From NCBI RefSeq assembly GCF_014698145.1, contig NZ_JACJSM010000020.1:37348-101347 (forward strand): 64,000 nucleotides of DNA, read 5' to 3'. Both the position numbers and the translations under genes were made by a program. Below, in pieces: positions 62,463-64,000 of this stretch (position 1 is its first letter; each line of letters starts with the position of its first letter). The notes under the pieces were generated by a model, which made no database searches, was not told the DNA's origin, and worked only from the letters and a program-made list of their open reading frames with translations. The DNA is from Oscillatoria sp. FACHB-1406 (GTDB lineage: Bacteria > Cyanobacteriota > Cyanobacteriia > Cyanobacteriales > Spirulinaceae).

Positions 62463-62876
62463 ATGAAACAAATGGGAACCCATCTGGTCGTCGATGCGTG
62501 GCAAGCTCCGGGAGAGTTGCTCAATGACCCCGAACGCATCCGCCGCGCGATTCTTGATGCCATTGATGCCGGAGAGGCTACCCTGATTGACTTGTGCGTT
62601 CACCAGTTCAGTCCCCACGGCGTTACGGCAACCGCTACCCTGGCTGAGTCTCACATTGCCATTCATACCTGGCCCGAGTACGGTTACTTTGCTGCCGATT
62701 TGTTTTTCTGCGGTCGCGGGAAACCAAAAGAAGCGATGAAACTGCTTCAAACTGCGCTGCAAGCGAAGCAGATGACGATGCGAGAGACCGAGCGAGGTTT
62801 TCCTGCCCCGACTCCCGAACTCGAAGGCGACTTGGAGGAATTCAACGGGATCGCAAAACAAGTTGCGATTCGTTAA
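62463..62876 (+). CDS. speD: S-adenosylmethionine decarboxylase proenzyme (SpeD)
   Basis: 137 residues from the ATG at 62463 (MKQMGTHLVVDAWQAPGELL); the GTG at 62451 adds four residues. Makes decarboxylated SAM for spermidine synthesis. It cleaves itself at LAESHIAIHTWPE between Glu62 and Ser63, giving a pyruvoyl group; His64 is the partner residue. Other motifs: HQFSPHGVTA and ADLFFCGRGKP. Length is that of the small bacterial class. No speE lies beside it. Confidence 0.96.
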   Translation: MKQMGTHLVVDAWQAPGELLNDPERIRRAILDAIDAGEATLIDLCVHQFSPHGVTATATLAESHIAIHTWPEYGYFAADLFFCGRGKPKEAMKLLQTALQAKQMTMRETERGFPAPTPELEGDLEEFNGIAKQVAIR

Positions 62877-63126
62877 CTCAAATTTCGCAAGCCTAACTCC
62901 TTCAATCGCTTTCTTTGAAGTAGGGCGGTTTCAGAAGCTCCGATCTTGAAGGTTGTTTCTGCTTCTGAAGTTAAATCCGCCCTTCCTCTGTCGAGCCTTC
63001 TGCACGGAATTAAGAGCTTTCCCGAGCAGAATATTTCCGTCGGTAAAATTGTCTGCCGACCGACACTCCGAAACCGCGATGCTTAAGTTAGCTCGCTTAA
63101 AGTTAGCAGTTTGACAGAGGAGAACG

Positions 63127-63459
63127 GTGTTGTCTTTGGTTTTAATCTTTGCATTAGCGCTGATGCCCCTGCTGATTTCTCTGGTTGTTTTACGCCGAAT
63201 CAAGCGGAGGTGGCAAGCGCGACTGAGGCGAATCGATACGATGAGTTCCTATCGTTCGCAATTGCACAGCCTGCCGAGTTTAAGCGAGGAAATCTCCGAG
63301 CTTCACGACTATTTTATTGGAGATTTGAGTTGTCGCTACAATGCTCGTTCTCCTTACGTTCGCTGTGCGGTTAATCCGGACGGACCTTGCGAGGGCTGCA
63401 TCCACTACCAACAGAAATATCGCACGGCGGGCGATCGCAACCCCAAAAGGCGATCGTAA
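63127..63459 (+). CDS. Small conserved cyanobacterial protein (DUF6464-like)
   Basis: 110 residues from a GTG at 63127, preceded by GAGGAGAAC. N-terminal membrane helix (LSLVLIFALALMPLLISLVV), a basic segment (RRIKRRWQARLRR), then a conserved domain with LPSLSEEISELHDYFIGDLS and CRYNARSPYVRCAVNPDGPC, ending EGCIHYQQ. The three C-terminal cysteines suggest a metal or disulphide site. I associate this pattern with DUF6464. Function unknown. It converges on the next gene, with 6 bp between stops. Confidence 0.75.
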   Translation: MLSLVLIFALALMPLLISLVVLRRIKRRWQARLRRIDTMSSYRSQLHSLPSLSEEISELHDYFIGDLSCRYNARSPYVRCAVNPDGPCEGCIHYQQKYRTAGDRNPKRRS

Positions 63460-63465
63460 TTTATT

Positions 63466-63711
63466 TTATCCTTTGGGTTGCAAGCGCTTGCTAACCCAGG
63501 AAATAATACCGCTTAGAATTGCACCGCCCATCAAAAGACCGATAGCAGGCGTAAAAACGGGTTCCCAAAGTCTGTACCACAAATCGAAACCCAAGTTAAC
63601 ATGGGCAGCTTGACCGAGTAGCGCGATCGCAAACCAAGCAAAGGCAAATAAAACAAAAAAAACATTAAAAACCAACAACTTATTTAAGCCGTTCAAAAAT
63701 TTCTCTTTCAT
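63466..63711 (-). CDS. Small two-helix membrane protein
   Basis: 81 residues with two membrane helices: VFNVFFVLFAFAWFAIALLG and FTPAIGLLMGGAILSGIISW, separated by a loop with NLGFDLWYRLWEP. A basic N-terminus (MKEKFLNGLNK) and basic C-terminus (SKRLQPKG) suggest both ends in the cytoplasm. It looks like a conserved cyanobacterial family, but I cannot name it. Codon use and the clean ORF support translation. Confidence 0.7.
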   Translation of the reverse strand: MKEKFLNGLNKLLVFNVFFVLFAFAWFAIALLGQAAHVNLGFDLWYRLWEPVFTPAIGLLMGGAILSGIISWVSKRLQPKG

Positions 63712-63912
63712 CGCGCTCTACGCTCTCAACAATCGTTTTTGAAGATTACAGCCAATCAACAGTAGCAAATTCATCGAAAAATTGGGTAGAAACCCTGTCC
63801 TTACTTCGACAAGCGTTCGACTGAGCGCTCACGCCGAAGTCTCAGCAACCATCTAGGACGGCTTTATCTTAAAAGTTTAACGCCATCACAGAACTGACGC
63901 TATAATGTGAGG

Positions 63913-64000
63913 ATGGATAAAGCCTATCGCTACCGTTTCTATCCTACCACCGAGCAAGAATCACTCTTGCGACGGACAATGGGCTGTGTACGGCTCGTCT
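63913..64000 (+). CDS. tnpB: TnpB (IS200/IS605 OrfB) N-terminus, cut by the window end
   Basis: The 29 visible residues, MDKAYRYRFYPTTEQESLLR then RTMGCVRLV, are the standard start of TnpB, the RNA-guided nuclease of IS605-type elements and the ancestor of Cas12. GTGAGG precedes the ATG, and TATAAT lies at 63901-63906. Whether the gene is intact, and whether a tnpA accompanies it, lies outside the window. The left end of the element should lie within the 200 bp upstream. Confidence 0.85.
   Translation, partial: MDKAYRYRFYPTTEQESLLRRTMGCVRLV

Overview
The window is chromosomal DNA of a cyanobacterium. The HIP1 octamer GCGATCGC and near matches occur throughout both strands. The gene content agrees: ndhA-I-G-E of the photosynthetic NDH-1 complex, a UbiE/MenG methyltransferase, hemE, sepF, lpxD, PEP-CTERM proteins, an RppA/RppB pair and several small cyanobacterial families. 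No rRNA, tRNA or plasmid replication gene was seen. The species cannot be named from this sequence.

Layout. 1-9.2 kb: a Ser/Thr kinase and a stand-alone copy of its C-terminal module, ispH, a HAF-repeat PEP-CTERM protein with a truncated duplicate beside it, a DUF347 membrane protein, a PAP2 phosphatase and two small secreted or acidic proteins. 9.5-19.1 kb: rppB/rppA, a TPR protein, pstS behind a candidate Pho box, hemE, an epimerase and a Vat-like acetyltransferase abutting a broken GST gene. 19.4-29.8 kb: a complete chemosensory locus of Wsp type. 30.0-32.8 kb: ndhA-I-G-E on the minus strand. 33-41 kb: truB, an ADP-ribosylglycohydrolase, a TolB-like protein, a trypsin-like protease, a PEP-CTERM protein and an FHA-containing class A PBP. 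40.9-41.4 kb: a seven-repeat CRISPR array without cas genes, followed by a cluster of palindromes. 41.9-53.4 kb: rtcB, lpxD, two terD-like genes, Uma2, DUF3172, thiG, a pentapeptide protein, DUF445, menG and a REC-GAF regulator. 53.7-64 kb: a glycosyltransferase, a UvrD-like helicase, rpoZ, yggS-sepF-proC, a thioesterase, speD, two small conserved genes and the start of a tnpB.

Most notable system. The 19.4-29.8 kb locus encodes likely equivalents of WspD, WspE (CheA-REC), WspF (CheB), WspA (MCP), WspC (CheR-TPR) and WspB. The WspR position is filled by a WspR-like receiver joined to a class III nucleotidyl cyclase with adenine-type substrate residues, and there is no GGDEF domain. This predicts that a Wsp-type signal is read out as cAMP rather than c-di-GMP. 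An IS630 transposase remnant lies between the MCP and cheR genes.

Repeats are the second theme. Heptamer arrays (ATTCGTA and TTATCAA types), purine-rich arrays and several families of perfect palindromes fill the intergenic spaces. In three genes (glycosyltransferase, epimerase, helicase) the same kinds of repeat lie in frame inside the coding sequence. MITE-like elements, truncated genes (GST, HAF protein, IS630) and a possible structured RNA at 60.1-60.2 kb point to steady local rearrangement.
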